Positions 52,468-62,120 of a stretch of 64,000 bases of DNA are shown here, one piece after another. Under the pieces are notes generated by a model that did no database searches, had not been told where the DNA came from, and was given only the letters and a program-made list of their open reading frames with translations. The stretch spans positions 62,001-126,000 of the forward strand of contig NZ_MSJR01000005.1 of the NCBI RefSeq assembly GCF_002078605.1, written 5' to 3'. This DNA is from Salegentibacter sediminis (lineage in GTDB: Bacteria; Bacteroidota; Bacteroidia; Flavobacteriales; Flavobacteriaceae). Each line of letters opens with the position of its first letter. Position 1 is the stretch's first letter. Made by a program: the position numbers and the translations under genes.

Positions 52468-54894
52468 TTATCTCAATTCAGCCTTAAGATCGCTTTCAAA
52501 TCTTTGCTGGAGTTTACTCATCATCTTGTCTACCTGTTTGTCGGTTAAGGTTTTGTGCTCGTCCTGGAACAAAAAGCTTACCGCATAACTCTTTTTACCT
52601 TCCGGTAGGTTGCTGCCCTGGTAAACATCAAAGAGGTTAACTTCTTTAAGCATTTTTTTACCGGTTTGTAGCGCGATATTCTCAATCTCTTCGTAAGAAA
52701 CCGATTCGTCTAACAGAAGCGCGAAATCACGTCTTACAGCAGGGTATTTTGGGATAGGATCAAATTTCTTTCTTTGTGCCGTAGCCTCCTCAACTATAGC
52801 TTCCCAGTTAAAATCAGCAAAGAGCACTTCCTGTTGAATATCGAAATGCTTCAAAATAGATTTCTTTACGACACCAAATTCCACAAGTTTCGCTTTCTTA
52901 GAGCTCATAGTGAGACCTTCAGAAAACAAATCGCTTTTTGTAGCCGAGGTTTTGCTGCTCTTAACCCCAAGCCGATCCAGGATGGCTATAATGATGCCTT
53001 TTAGATAGAAGAAATTACCGTTAATAGGTGTAATATTCCAGTTCTCTGCCTGCCTCTTTCCGGTTACAGTAAGGGAGAGGTGTTTTGTCTCGTTTCTACC
53101 GCTTACAAAACTGTGATAAGTCTTCCCGAATTCGAACAGTTTCAAGCTGTTTCGCTTTCGGTTAATATTATAGCTGGCGGCCTCAAGTGCTGAAAATAAC
53201 ATGGATTGACGCATAACCGAAAGGTCCTGGCTAAGCGGGTTGAGCATTTCTACATTATACTCTTCCTTAATCTGTTCACTTAGTTTAGTATATGCCGGCG
53301 TGGTTAGTGAATTGGCCATACTTTCGTAAAAACCCTGTCCTACCAATTGGTTGGAGATGAGGTTCTGTAATTTGTAGTCTTCAAATTTAGAAGAAATAGC
53401 TACAGAGGCATTTAGCTTATCGCTAAATTTTATATTGTTATACCCATAAACTCTCAGTATCTCTTCAATTACATCGGCCTCGCGCATTACGTCTACCCGA
53501 TAGGAGGGAATGGTTAGGCCCATTCCGGTTTCGGTTACATTATTCACTCTGATTTCAAGACTTGCCAGAATAGATTTTATGGTTTCTTCTTCCAGGTTTT
53601 CACCAATGAGTTTATTTACCTTGTCGAAAGTAAGGAAGACCTGAAAGTCTTCTATTTTTTTGAAATAAAGGTCGTCTATATCACTGGTGACCTCTCCGCC
53701 CGCAATTTCTTTTATGAGAAGTGCAGCTCTTTTTAGCGCATATTCTACGGAATTAATATCAATTCCACGTTCAAACCTAAAAGAAGCATCGGTGTTTAAA
53801 CCATGTCTTTTTGCTGTTTTTCTAACGCTAACAGGATTGAAATAAGCACTTTCCAGGAATATTGCGGTGGTGTTTTCTGTTACGCCGCTGGTGATACCGC
53901 CAAAAACTCCTGCAATACATAGTGGTTTTTCGGCGTCACAAATCATAAGATCCTCTTCGTGTAATTCCCGTTCCACTTCATCTAAAGTGATGAATTTGGT
54001 ACCCGACTTTAAGGTTTTAACCTGGATCTGGTTTCCGGCAATTTTTCCCGCGTCAAAAGCATGTAAAGGCTGGCCGAGTTCATGCATGACGTAATTGGTA
54101 GCATCTACCACGTTATTTTTTGGGGTAATCCCAATGGCCTTAAGCCTGTTCTGAAGCCATTTGGGAGAGCTTTCAACCTTAATATCTGAAATGGTCACCC
54201 CGCAATACCTTGGTGCCAGGTTGGAATCTTCCACTTTAATTGGGATCTTCAGGCTGCGACTGTCTACGTGAAAACTGCTGACCGATGGGGTGATAAGTTC
54301 CAGGGTTTTACCTTGTTGTTGATAGCCGGCTTTCAGGTCGCGGGCTACTCCCCAGTGACTCATCGCATCGGCTCGGTTGGGGGTTAAACCTATTTCAAAA
54401 ACCTGATCATTTTCAACCTCAAAAATTTCAGCTACGGGTTTTCCCGGTTCCAGATCATCTTTCATTACCATGATCCCCTGGTGATCCTCACTTAATCCAA
54501 GCTCTTTTTCAGAACATATCATTCCAAAACTGGCTTCCCCACGTATTTTTCCTTTTTTTATTGGCCAGGCTTCCCCTTTTTCATCATAGAGGGTAGTCCC
54601 TATCGTGGCAACCGGCACCTTCTGTCCGGTGGCAATATTTGGAGCGCCACAAACTATCTGTACCTGCTCTCCATTGCCAAGAGCAACGTTGGTAAGCTTT
54701 AATTTATCTGCGTTGGGGTGGTCTTCACAACTAAGAACGTGTCCCACAACGATTCCCTGTAATCCTCCTTTTACGCTTTGAAATTCCTGAATGCCTTCTA
54801 CCTCCAGGCCAAGGTCGGTAAGTAATTCGCCTGTCTCCTCAGGCTTTTCCGGGAGTTTGATAAATTGCTTTAACCAGTTATATGAAATCTTCAT
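52468..54894 (-). CDS. pheT: Phenylalanyl-tRNA synthetase beta subunit
   Basis: An 808-residue beta subunit of the PheRS heterotetramer, which charges tRNA-Phe. Domains in order: the start MKISYNWLKQFIKLPEKPEET, a tRNA-binding OB fold (about 40-150, IVVGHVLSCEDHPNADKLKL), the B3/B4 editing domain (about 210-370), B5 (about 400-470), the catalytic-like domain (EEILRVYGYNNIK and NPLSQDLSVMRQSM) and the C-terminal anticodon-binding FDX-ACB domain (PKYPAVRRDFALLLDE). Full length. pheS is not in this window. Its promoter carries the CTGCC extension. Confidence 0.97.
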   Translation of the reverse strand: MKISYNWLKQFIKLPEKPEETGELLTDLGLEVEGIQEFQSVKGGLQGIVVGHVLSCEDHPNADKLKLTNVALGNGEQVQIVCGAPNIATGQKVPVATIGTTLYDEKGEAWPIKKGKIRGEASFGMICSEKELGLSEDHQGIMVMKDDLEPGKPVAEIFEVENDQVFEIGLTPNRADAMSHWGVARDLKAGYQQQGKTLELITPSVSSFHVDSRSLKIPIKVEDSNLAPRYCGVTISDIKVESSPKWLQNRLKAIGITPKNNVVDATNYVMHELGQPLHAFDAGKIAGNQIQVKTLKSGTKFITLDEVERELHEEDLMICDAEKPLCIAGVFGGITSGVTENTTAIFLESAYFNPVSVRKTAKRHGLNTDASFRFERGIDINSVEYALKRAALLIKEIAGGEVTSDIDDLYFKKIEDFQVFLTFDKVNKLIGENLEEETIKSILASLEIRVNNVTETGMGLTIPSYRVDVMREADVIEEILRVYGYNNIKFSDKLNASVAISSKFEDYKLQNLISNQLVGQGFYESMANSLTTPAYTKLSEQIKEEYNVEMLNPLSQDLSVMRQSMLFSALEAASYNINRKRNSLKLFEFGKTYHSFVSGRNETKHLSLTVTGKRQAENWNITPINGNFFYLKGIIIAILDRLGVKSSKTSATKSDLFSEGLTMSSKKAKLVEFGVVKKSILKHFDIQQEVLFADFNWEAIVEEATAQRKKFDPIPKYPAVRRDFALLLDESVSYEEIENIALQTGKKMLKEVNLFDVYQGSNLPEGKKSYAVSFLFQDEHKTLTDKQVDKMMSKLQQRFESDLKAELR

Positions 54895-54914
54895 CGAATT
54901 GTTTTTTCAGGCAG

Positions 54915-54922
54915 CAAAGATA
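54915..54922 (-). promoter_or_regulatory. pheT promoter element with CTGCC extension
   Basis: On the minus strand TATCTTTG is followed directly by CTGCC, 20 bases before the pheT ATG. It is a variant of the CAGCC-extended motif before rpsU and prfC. Confidence 0.5.
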
Positions 54923-54979
54923 GTATTACGAACGGTTTTGGCATAATTTGAAATTTTAATTTTCATCTAATTACAAATT

Positions 54980-55008
54980 AAAAAGAGAAGCGGAAAGCTT
55001 CTCTTTTT
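54980..55008 (-). terminator. Terminator behind the TPR/DUF1579-like gene
   Basis: AAAAAGAGAAGC and GCTTCTCTTTTT form a 12-bp inverted repeat around GGAAA, giving a T-run on either strand. Confidence 0.88.
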
Positions 55009-55031
55009 GGAATCGGGTTAAAATACCTGGA

Positions 55032-55949
55032 TTAGGTTTTTCTTTTAAATCTCATTTGGTTCACTAGCTCCCATTCATTATCAGTTTCATTTTGAAGATA
55101 TACATTCCATTCAATGTTATCATTTCCATTACGGGTTATTTCGTGCCTTGCCAATTTTTTTTCATTGTCCTGGTGATATTCCTCCATCATTTCGAATCGG
55201 TTTTCTCCAAGATCTTTAATATCCAAATTGGAGATTTCTATTCCGGAGGGATTGCTGGCGTTAATATAAGCCATCTCGTACCTTTCTTCTAAGGCATCGT
55301 AGGCGATTAATCGCTCGCAGCAGGGATTGTTTTGTGCGTTGGTGTGCTTGACTCGCAAAACAGCGTCACCTGGCAGATAGGTGATGCTCTGGGTGCTGCT
55401 CGGAACATCTATAGCATTCCCTTCGCGATAACCGGTTTGTTCCATAATCCATTCCCCGGCTAGGAAATCGAGTTTACGGTGTTTGTTTTCCAGTTTTGAG
55501 AGTTTAGCCTTGGAGCCGGCAAGAATTCGGGTTTTTTCGTCTTCGTTGGAACTGTTTTGAGCTATCTCGATAGATTTTTTCAAGTACTCTTTAGCCATTT
55601 CAGGTTCTCCTTTTTCGATGAGGTAATCGGCGTAGGAGTCGTTGGGGTTTGCTGCCTCAGGATACTCTTTCATATTGTATTTAAAAACTTTTTCTGCAGC
55701 CGCCATATCATTTTCTTCCATAAGTTTATAGCCTATGGCATTCAATTCCCATTCATCCCAATTGTATTTCTCCTTTTTCTCTTTTTTTAGCTTTTCATAA
55801 TGGGTCAGAGCAGCGTCTATGCCATTTTCTTTATACTGTTCATAGACAGTTTCTCCAATAGAGTTTTTCTCCTTTTCTTCCTGCGCGATTGCACTAGTAA
55901 CCAGACTCATAAAAAAGATCCCGGTTAACATCAATAATCTTGTCTTCAT
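55032..55949 (-). CDS. Secreted protein with TPR-like and DUF1579-like parts
   Basis: A 305-residue exported protein. Signal peptide to about AIAQ (22). Residues 30-155 look like two to three TPR-type helical repeats (ALTHYEKLKKEKKEKYN, NAIGYKLMEENDMAAAEKVFKYNMKEYPEA, YADYLIEKGEPEMAKEYLKKSI). The second half begins LDFLAGEWIMEQTGY, the opening of DUF1579-like beta-barrels, and runs as strands to the end (NIEWNVYLQNETDNEWELVNQMRFKRK). Function unknown. It stands alone, upstream of a 321-base gap. Confidence 0.72.
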   Translation of the reverse strand: MKTRLLMLTGIFFMSLVTSAIAQEEKEKNSIGETVYEQYKENGIDAALTHYEKLKKEKKEKYNWDEWELNAIGYKLMEENDMAAAEKVFKYNMKEYPEAANPNDSYADYLIEKGEPEMAKEYLKKSIEIAQNSSNEDEKTRILAGSKAKLSKLENKHRKLDFLAGEWIMEQTGYREGNAIDVPSSTQSITYLPGDAVLRVKHTNAQNNPCCERLIAYDALEERYEMAYINASNPSGIEISNLDIKDLGENRFEMMEEYHQDNEKKLARHEITRNGNDNIEWNVYLQNETDNEWELVNQMRFKRKT

Positions 55950-56270
55950 AACTCATAGATTTAATAGTTAACCTCATAAATTTACGAATTATCTCAGCTT
56001 TTAGCACCTGGGTATGAGGCTCCGAATAATGTTTACCGGGATGAAAACCCTCGAATTATACACTGCTGATTAGTTTGCGGAATCTTTATTTAAAGGGTTT
56101 TGGAAGAAATTGACTTAAATTTTTGGAAGTAATAAAGAGGGGATAATTTAGGTTAAAAATACAGGAAAGCCCGTAGGTACTTTTAGGACTTTTGAAAGTT
56201 TGGTAGAGTATGGTCTTTCTTTCCTGTCATAGTTTTTTATTTTGAAAAAGGAAACCGTGGATAGAATAGC
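55950..56270. other. 321-base gap without a gene
   Basis: No coding frame or RNA gene is visible. ACAGGAAAG (56161-56169) and CTTTCCTGT (56219-56227) form a 9-bp inverted repeat 49 bases apart, which could be part of a weak recG 3' structure or chance. No promoter box of the TAnnTTTG type was found for the gene starting at 55949. Confidence 0.5.
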
Positions 56271-58370
56271 CTAACTGATATAATTCCAGATTGTTTTCTT
56301 TTTTGAAATTTGAGCGAAAGTGTGGTGCAGGATCCTGTTTTTTTCTAATTGAAGATTGGGGTCTTCTTTTAAGATTTTAGTTGCGAGATGTCTGGCTGCT
56401 TTTAAGATATCGTTGTCTTTTACGATATCGGCAATTTGTAGATTTAGCACTCCGCTTTGTTGAGTTCCCATGAGGTCTCCGGGACCACGGAGTTTTAGAT
56501 CCACCTCTGCGATCTCGAAACCGTCGTTAGTGCCCGTCATGGTTTGCAAGCGTGTTTTGCTGTCTTCCGATAGTTTGTGGCCGGTCATAAGAATGCAAAA
56601 GCTCTGTTCGGCCCCACGACCCACCCTGCCCCGAAGCTGGTGTAGCTGGGATAGGCCAAATCGTTCGGCGCTTTCAATAATCATTAAACTGGCATTGGGA
56701 ACGTTAACGCCAACCTCAATTACGGTGGTGGCTACCATAATTTGGGTTTCTCCTCGAACAAAACGATCCATCTCATAATCCTTTGCCTCTGCTTTCATTT
56801 GGCCATGAACTATGGAAATTTGAAATTCAGGAAACTCCCTGGCAATACTTTCGTAGCCGTCCATCAGGTCTTTGTAATCCATAGTTTCTGATTCCTGTAT
56901 TAACGGATAGACGATGTATACCTGTCTGCCTTTTTTGATTTCTTCCCTTATAAAAGCAAATACTTTTAGTCGATTGGCATCATACCGATGCACGGTTTTT
57001 ATCGATTTCCTTCCCGGAGGTAGTTCATCGATAACCGAGATATCCAGGTCGCCATAAAGACTCATCGCTAAAGTTCGTGGAATTGGGGTAGCAGTCATCA
57101 CAAGGATGTGAGGAGGGAGGTCGTTTTTCTTCCATAATCTCGCCCTTTGGGCCACCCCAAACCGATGTTGTTCATCAATAACTGCCAGCCCTAAATTCTT
57201 AAATTGCACCTTGTCTTCCAGTAAAGCGTGAGTACCAATTAGGATGTCTATTTCACCATTTTTCAGTTTTTCGTGAATCTCTCTTCTTTTTGAAGTTTTG
57301 GTTGAGCCAGTGAGCAGTTCTATACTGGTATTTAAGTTCTTACATAAATCAACCAAGCCGTTGTAGTGTTGTACTGACAAAATTTCAGTAGGAGCCATAA
57401 GACAAGCCTGGAAACCGTTGTCAAGTGCTATAAACATTGACATTAGAGCAACAATGGTCTTTCCTGAGCCCACATCCCCTTGCAAAAGCCGATTCATTTG
57501 TGCGCCACTGCCTAAATCATTTCTTATTTCTTTAATTACTCTCTTTTGTGCCCCGGTTAAATCGAAGGGTAAATGTTCATTATAGAAGTTGGTGAAATTA
57601 TCTCCAACTTTTTCGAAAACATATCCCTTAATTTTCTTTTTATGAAGAAGGTTTTTCCTGATGAGTTGAAGCTGTATGTAAAAAAGTTCTTCAAACTTTA
57701 AACGGAATTGTGCCTTTGCAAGCAGTTCCTGACTTTTGGGAAAATGGATATTGAAAAGCGCTTCAGACTTGGAAATCATTTTAAATTCCTGCAAAATTTC
57801 TTCTGAAAGACTTTCAAAGAATCTTCCTTTAGCTTCCAGAAAAAGTTGCTGCATTATTTTATTGATTACCCTGTTAGAAATACCGGCTTTTGCAAGTTTT
57901 TCGGTTGAGGGATAAATGGGCTGCATCGCGGTACGCAACTGCTTTTTATAATCTTCAACCAGTTCCATTTCCGGGTGAGGCATGCTAAAAGTCCCGTTGA
58001 ACCAATTGGTTTTTCCGAAGATCACATAGGGGGTGTTGAGTTTAAGGTTTTCCTTTATCCATTTTTGGCCTCGAAACCACACCAATTCCATCTTTCCAGT
58101 ACTGTCTATAAAATCGGCGACAAGGCGTTTTCCACGTTTTTGTTCCACGCTTTTTATATGGGTGATCTTACCAACAACCTGCACGTCTGCAGAATTACGC
58201 TGCAATTCATTTATTTTATAAAAACGGGTTTTATCTAAATAGCGGTTCGGGAAAAAGTTGAGCAGATCGCCATAGGTTTGAATGCCCAATTCCGTTTTCA
58301 GGACTTTCGCCCGGTTTGGGCCAACACCTTTGAGATAATCTATGGGAGTTTGAAGCAAATTGGCATTCAT
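56271..58370 (-). CDS. recG: ATP-dependent DNA helicase RecG
   Basis: A 699-residue branch-migration helicase that reverses stalled forks and processes Holliday junctions. The wedge/OB domain is in the first third (YLKGVGPNRAKVLKTELGI, then GKITHIKSVE). The helicase core has Walker A (LLQGDVGSGKTIVALMSM), the DEQH box (AVIDEQHRFGVAQRARL), MTATPIPRTLAMSLYGDLDISVIDELPPGR (read in two pieces), and motif VI (QLRGRVGRG). Full length. It is divergent from the M1 aminopeptidase gene. Confidence 0.97.
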   Translation of the reverse strand: MNANLLQTPIDYLKGVGPNRAKVLKTELGIQTYGDLLNFFPNRYLDKTRFYKINELQRNSADVQVVGKITHIKSVEQKRGKRLVADFIDSTGKMELVWFRGQKWIKENLKLNTPYVIFGKTNWFNGTFSMPHPEMELVEDYKKQLRTAMQPIYPSTEKLAKAGISNRVINKIMQQLFLEAKGRFFESLSEEILQEFKMISKSEALFNIHFPKSQELLAKAQFRLKFEELFYIQLQLIRKNLLHKKKIKGYVFEKVGDNFTNFYNEHLPFDLTGAQKRVIKEIRNDLGSGAQMNRLLQGDVGSGKTIVALMSMFIALDNGFQACLMAPTEILSVQHYNGLVDLCKNLNTSIELLTGSTKTSKRREIHEKLKNGEIDILIGTHALLEDKVQFKNLGLAVIDEQHRFGVAQRARLWKKNDLPPHILVMTATPIPRTLAMSLYGDLDISVIDELPPGRKSIKTVHRYDANRLKVFAFIREEIKKGRQVYIVYPLIQESETMDYKDLMDGYESIAREFPEFQISIVHGQMKAEAKDYEMDRFVRGETQIMVATTVIEVGVNVPNASLMIIESAERFGLSQLHQLRGRVGRGAEQSFCILMTGHKLSEDSKTRLQTMTGTNDGFEIAEVDLKLRGPGDLMGTQQSGVLNLQIADIVKDNDILKAARHLATKILKEDPNLQLEKNRILHHTFAQISKKKTIWNYIS

Positions 58371-58478
58371 GGAAACGAAGATATTAAAATCAGGTTTTTT
58401 GGCTTCGATTTTCTTAAAAAAATATCCCGTTGTTCAAGGGGTAGGTTTTTCGTAATTTGCAAGCCATATAACTTCTGT

Positions 58479-60593
58479 ATGAAATATCTTTTTCTAAGCA
58501 TTTTACTGCTCAATTTCAGCGGGGTCTTTTCCCAGGATTATATTTCTTCCCAGCTCAAGAATATCAATTTTGCAAATATTGACGCCAGTATTGCAATTAC
58601 TCCCGATTCCGGAAAGCTTAAGGGAAAGGTGGTTTACCGTTTTGATGTTTTAAACCAGGTGGATTCCATCTATCTTGATGCTCAAAATATGAAATTTTCA
58701 GAAGTGGTAATTAATGGAGAAAGCATCCCAACTAATAATACCGGGAATGTTCTTTGGTTAAAAACTAAACTTGAACCTTCTGAGGAAAACGAGATCAGGT
58801 TAAAATATTCGGCTAAACCCCAACAAGCGATGTATTTTATAAACTGGGATGTCCCACAGGAAATCACAGCTTCAAGGCAGGTGTGGACACAAGGTCAGGG
58901 AAAGAATTCTTCCCACTGGATCCCGGTAATTGATAATTTAAATGAAAAGGCGGTTTACGAGCTCAGTTTTGATTTCAAGAAAGGCTATGAGGTGATTTCT
59001 AACGGAGAATTAACTTCGGTAGCAGTCTTAAATGATTCGGTTTCCCGATGGGATTTTAAAATGCAGAAACCGATGAGCAGCTATTTACTGGCCGTGGCGG
59101 CAGGGAAATTTGAAAAAGAAGAGTTGAAATCGGCCTCCGGAGTCAGCATGGAGTTATACCTGGAAGAAGACGAGGATTCTCTACGGGAACCAAGTTATAG
59201 GTACAGCCAGGAGATATTTGATTTCCTGGAAGAAGAAATAGGAGTAAAATATCCCTGGCAGAATTACAAACAGGTGCCTGTGCAGGATTTTCTCTATGCG
59301 GGAATGGAAAACACAGGGATTACCATTTTTTCCAGGGCTTTGCTTACCGATGAGGTGGGTTTTAAGGACCGCAATTATGTAAATGTGAATGCCCATGAAC
59401 TGGCCCACCAGTGGTTTGGGAACCTTGTAACCCAGGAGGAAGAAAAACATCATTGGCTGCATGAAGGTTTTGGGACTTATTATGCGCTGCTTGCCGAAAA
59501 GGAAATTTTTGGAGATGATTATTATTACTGGAAATTGTATGAATCGGCAGAGAGGTTAAAAGAATTAAGCGACTCGGGTAGGGGAGAAGTATTGATGAGA
59601 AAGGGTGGCAGCTCCCTAACTTATTACCAGAAAGGAGCCTGGGCCTTGCATATCCTGAGGGAAAAAGTGGGAGATGAGGCTTTCAAAACAGCGGTTAAAA
59701 ATTACCTGGAACTCTATGCCTACCAAAATGTGAACACCGATAATTTTATAGCTGAGGTGGAAAGGGCCTCCGGGCAGGATCTTTCTGAGTTTATAGCCAA
59801 TTGGCTTAAGCAAACAGCCTTCCAGGGTACAGAAGCGCTAAATTCCCTGAAAAAATCTGAATTTATACGGAATTATCTCGATATAGCTGCTTTAAGGGAA
59901 AGTACATTGGAGCAGAAGGCCCCTTTTTTAAGAAGTGCGCTTCAGAAGCCTGTAAATGATTATATAGGACAGGAAGTGGTCTTTCAGCTTGCGGGAGAAA
60001 CTTCCACTGAAGCCTTTCAGCTTTATAAACTGGCCTTTCAAAGTGAAAACATTTTTGTGCGGCAGGCTATTGCCTTGAGTATGGATGAAATTCCGCCGCA
60101 ATTAAAACCTGAATATGAGTCACTGTTACAGGACGAATCCTGGTTGACCATAGAAGCTGCGCTTACCAATCTTTGGATGCAATTTCCGGAGGAAAATACT
60201 AGATACCTCCAGGAAACAAAGGGTTTGGTAGGCTTTACTGATAAAAATATAAGGATTCTTTGGTTAACCCTTAACCTGGCGACACCCGCTTATGAGCCCG
60301 AAAAGCAGCAGAAATATTACAAAGAGCTTTCCGGTCACACAGCCCCGCACAGGCCATTTGGAGTTAGGAAAAATGCCTTTGGTTATCTCTACCAGATAAA
60401 CGCTTTTAGCGATAAAAATCTTAAAAATTTGTTGGAAGCAACACAACACCCTAACAGCCAGTTCAGGAAATTTAGCCGGGAATTGCTTTCAGAATTAATG
60501 AAAAATCCTGATTATCGCCTGCAGTTCCAAATGCTTAAAGAGAATCTACCGGAACGGGAGAGGCTTTATTTGGAAAAAAAATTAGAGAGTTAA
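58479..60593 (+). CDS. Secreted M1-family aminopeptidase
   Basis: A 704-residue exported zinc aminopeptidase. The signal peptide is MKYLFLSILLLNFSGVFSQ; I set the start at ATG 58479 because the frame upstream encodes no signal sequence and overlaps recG. The M1 features are the exopeptidase motif AGMENTGI, the zinc motif HELAHQWFGN with His306, Glu307 and His310, and the third ligand Glu329, 18 residues later (LHEGFGTYY). A HEAT-like C-terminal part follows. It trims N-terminal residues from peptides in the periplasm, fitting a peptide-scavenging lifestyle. Confidence 0.92.
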   Translation: MKYLFLSILLLNFSGVFSQDYISSQLKNINFANIDASIAITPDSGKLKGKVVYRFDVLNQVDSIYLDAQNMKFSEVVINGESIPTNNTGNVLWLKTKLEPSEENEIRLKYSAKPQQAMYFINWDVPQEITASRQVWTQGQGKNSSHWIPVIDNLNEKAVYELSFDFKKGYEVISNGELTSVAVLNDSVSRWDFKMQKPMSSYLLAVAAGKFEKEELKSASGVSMELYLEEDEDSLREPSYRYSQEIFDFLEEEIGVKYPWQNYKQVPVQDFLYAGMENTGITIFSRALLTDEVGFKDRNYVNVNAHELAHQWFGNLVTQEEEKHHWLHEGFGTYYALLAEKEIFGDDYYYWKLYESAERLKELSDSGRGEVLMRKGGSSLTYYQKGAWALHILREKVGDEAFKTAVKNYLELYAYQNVNTDNFIAEVERASGQDLSEFIANWLKQTAFQGTEALNSLKKSEFIRNYLDIAALRESTLEQKAPFLRSALQKPVNDYIGQEVVFQLAGETSTEAFQLYKLAFQSENIFVRQAIALSMDEIPPQLKPEYESLLQDESWLTIEAALTNLWMQFPEENTRYLQETKGLVGFTDKNIRILWLTLNLATPAYEPEKQQKYYKELSGHTAPHRPFGVRKNAFGYLYQINAFSDKNLKNLLEATQHPNSQFRKFSRELLSELMKNPDYRLQFQMLKENLPERERLYLEKKLES

Positions 60594-60678
60594 AGGCTGA
60601 ACTTATATCTTCGTTTTAAATCAATCACTTATTTTGGTAAGATATAATTGATGCCAGAATATAAAAAGAAAACAGGTA

Positions 60679-61602
60679 ATGCGAGCATTGGTAATATCTG
60701 GAGGTGGGAGTAAAGGTGCTTTTGCCGGAGGGGTGGCCCAATATTTAATTCAGGAAGAAGGAAGAAAATATGATATGTTCCTGGGAACTTCTACTGGGAG
60801 TTTGCTTATCCCGCATCTTGCTGCGGGAAATATTGAAAAGGTATATGATATTTATACCAATGTAAACCAGCACAAAATCTTCAGTGTTAATCCCTTTATT
60901 GTCAAGAAAAAAGAAGGCCGTGAGTATGTAACCATTAATTACCTGAATACTTTCTGGCAATTTATTCGCAAGAAAAGAACCTTTGGGGAAAGCCAGAATT
61001 TAAGAAAGCACATAAAACGTAATTTTTCACCCGAAGAATTTGAATTGTTGCAGACTTCGGTAAAAGATGTAGTGGTTACTGTTTCTAACCTTTCCAGAAA
61101 CCGGGTAGAGTATAAGTCTATTCATGATTTTTCTTATGAAGATTTTTGTGACTGGATTTGGATAAGCTGTAATTACATTCCGTTTATGAGCCTTGCCCAA
61201 AAAGACGGTTTTGAGTATGCCGATGGTGGCCTGGGTTGCGTTATCCCAATTAGGGAAGCTATAAAACGCGGTGCAAAAGAAGTGGATGCCATTATTCTTG
61301 AGGCCGAAAATATGGAATACAATAAAGTGCTGGGGAAAAATCCATTTTCGTTGATGATTAATCTGTTTGGATTTTTACAAGACCAGGTAGAATATCATGA
61401 CATCGTGGAAGGTAAGCTCGCTGCCCTGAATAAAAAGGTGAAGCTCAATACTTACTACACCCCCACCAAACTCACCGAAAATTCATTGGTTTTCAATAAA
61501 CACTTAATGGCTGAGTGGTGGCAACAGGGTTTTGATCACGCCCGGGAAAGGCATATGCAATACCTGGAACAACGTAAGAAAAACTTCTTCGGATTCTTTT
61601 AA
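60679..61602 (+). CDS. Patatin-like phospholipase
   Basis: A 307-residue lipid acyl hydrolase. The oxyanion loop SGGGSKGAFAGGV (7-19), the nucleophile Ser38 in GTSTGS and the Asp182 of the dyad in ADGGLG are all present, so it should be active. The C-terminus (about 210-307) is helical and ends in a basic, aromatic tail. No signal peptide. Bacterial patatins act on membrane phospholipids. Its stop codon overlaps the stop of the convergent DUF gene by three bases, with no room for a separate terminator. Confidence 0.88.
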   Translation: MRALVISGGGSKGAFAGGVAQYLIQEEGRKYDMFLGTSTGSLLIPHLAAGNIEKVYDIYTNVNQHKIFSVNPFIVKKKEGREYVTINYLNTFWQFIRKKRTFGESQNLRKHIKRNFSPEEFELLQTSVKDVVVTVSNLSRNRVEYKSIHDFSYEDFCDWIWISCNYIPFMSLAQKDGFEYADGGLGCVIPIREAIKRGAKEVDAIILEAENMEYNKVLGKNPFSLMINLFGFLQDQVEYHDIVEGKLAALNKKVKLNTYYTPTKLTENSLVFNKHLMAEWWQQGFDHARERHMQYLEQRKKNFFGFF

Positions 61603-62120
61603 ATAAAGGATTTTACTTCTTTTTTAATAAAAGCGATTGCCGCATCTGTAGGCGCCGGTTTTTCCATCAGGTTTTTTAATATGGTTTCCCGCAAAGCGTC
61701 GGCTGTAGTTACTTCGTCTAGATCTTTTGCTTTTCTAATGAGCCCGATGGTGGCATTCTTTGCTGTTTTGATGTAATCCCAGCAATCTCCGCTAAGGTAA
61801 ATTTGTTGGGCCAGGTTATGTTCAAATTCCTGTTCTATGGTTTTTATAAGCAATCCTTCATAGAGAGCCGGATCATCTGAATTCGGTTTTACCCTGAATA
61901 AAATTTTGCCTGGGGAGATTCTCTCCAGGAAGAGCGTCATTCTTTCGTAGGCTTGCAGCCGTATTGGTAATGCCGTCTTCTGGTTGTCTTTTACCAGGAG
62001 GAACCGCCGTCGGCCTTCCTCGCTTTTGATAAATGTTCTGAAAAAATAATAAGCCAAAACACCAACAATAAGTGCTGGTAAAAGTGCTAAGAGTAGTTGT
62101 GAAAGTTCTATCTGATTCAT
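61599..62120 (-). CDS. Membrane-anchored protein of unknown function (DUF7935-like)
   Basis: A 173-residue protein with one N-terminal membrane helix (about 8-28) and a helical cytoplasmic part (KTALPIRLQAYERMTLFLERISP is typical of a small Bacteroidota family I believe is DUF7935). No catalytic motif is visible. Its start overlaps the stop of the glutamate-synthase-like gene by four bases, so the two are translationally coupled. It may be an accessory subunit of that membrane enzyme, but this is inference. Confidence 0.72.
   Translation of the reverse strand: MNQIELSQLLLALLPALIVGVLAYYFFRTFIKSEEGRRRFLLVKDNQKTALPIRLQAYERMTLFLERISPGKILFRVKPNSDDPALYEGLLIKTIEQEFEHNLAQQIYLSGDCWDYIKTAKNATIGLIRKAKDLDEVTTADALRETILKNLMEKPAPTDAAIAFIKKEVKSFI

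Noticed and set aside
56161..56227. ACAGGAAAG/CTTTCCTGT inverted repeat as a mobile-element end
   Set aside because: Only 9 bp with a 49-base loop, no target duplication and no transposase; could be chance.
58278..58478. N-terminal extension of the M1 aminopeptidase
   Set aside because: It overlaps recG, lacks a signal sequence and is followed by a perfect signal peptide at ATG 58479.
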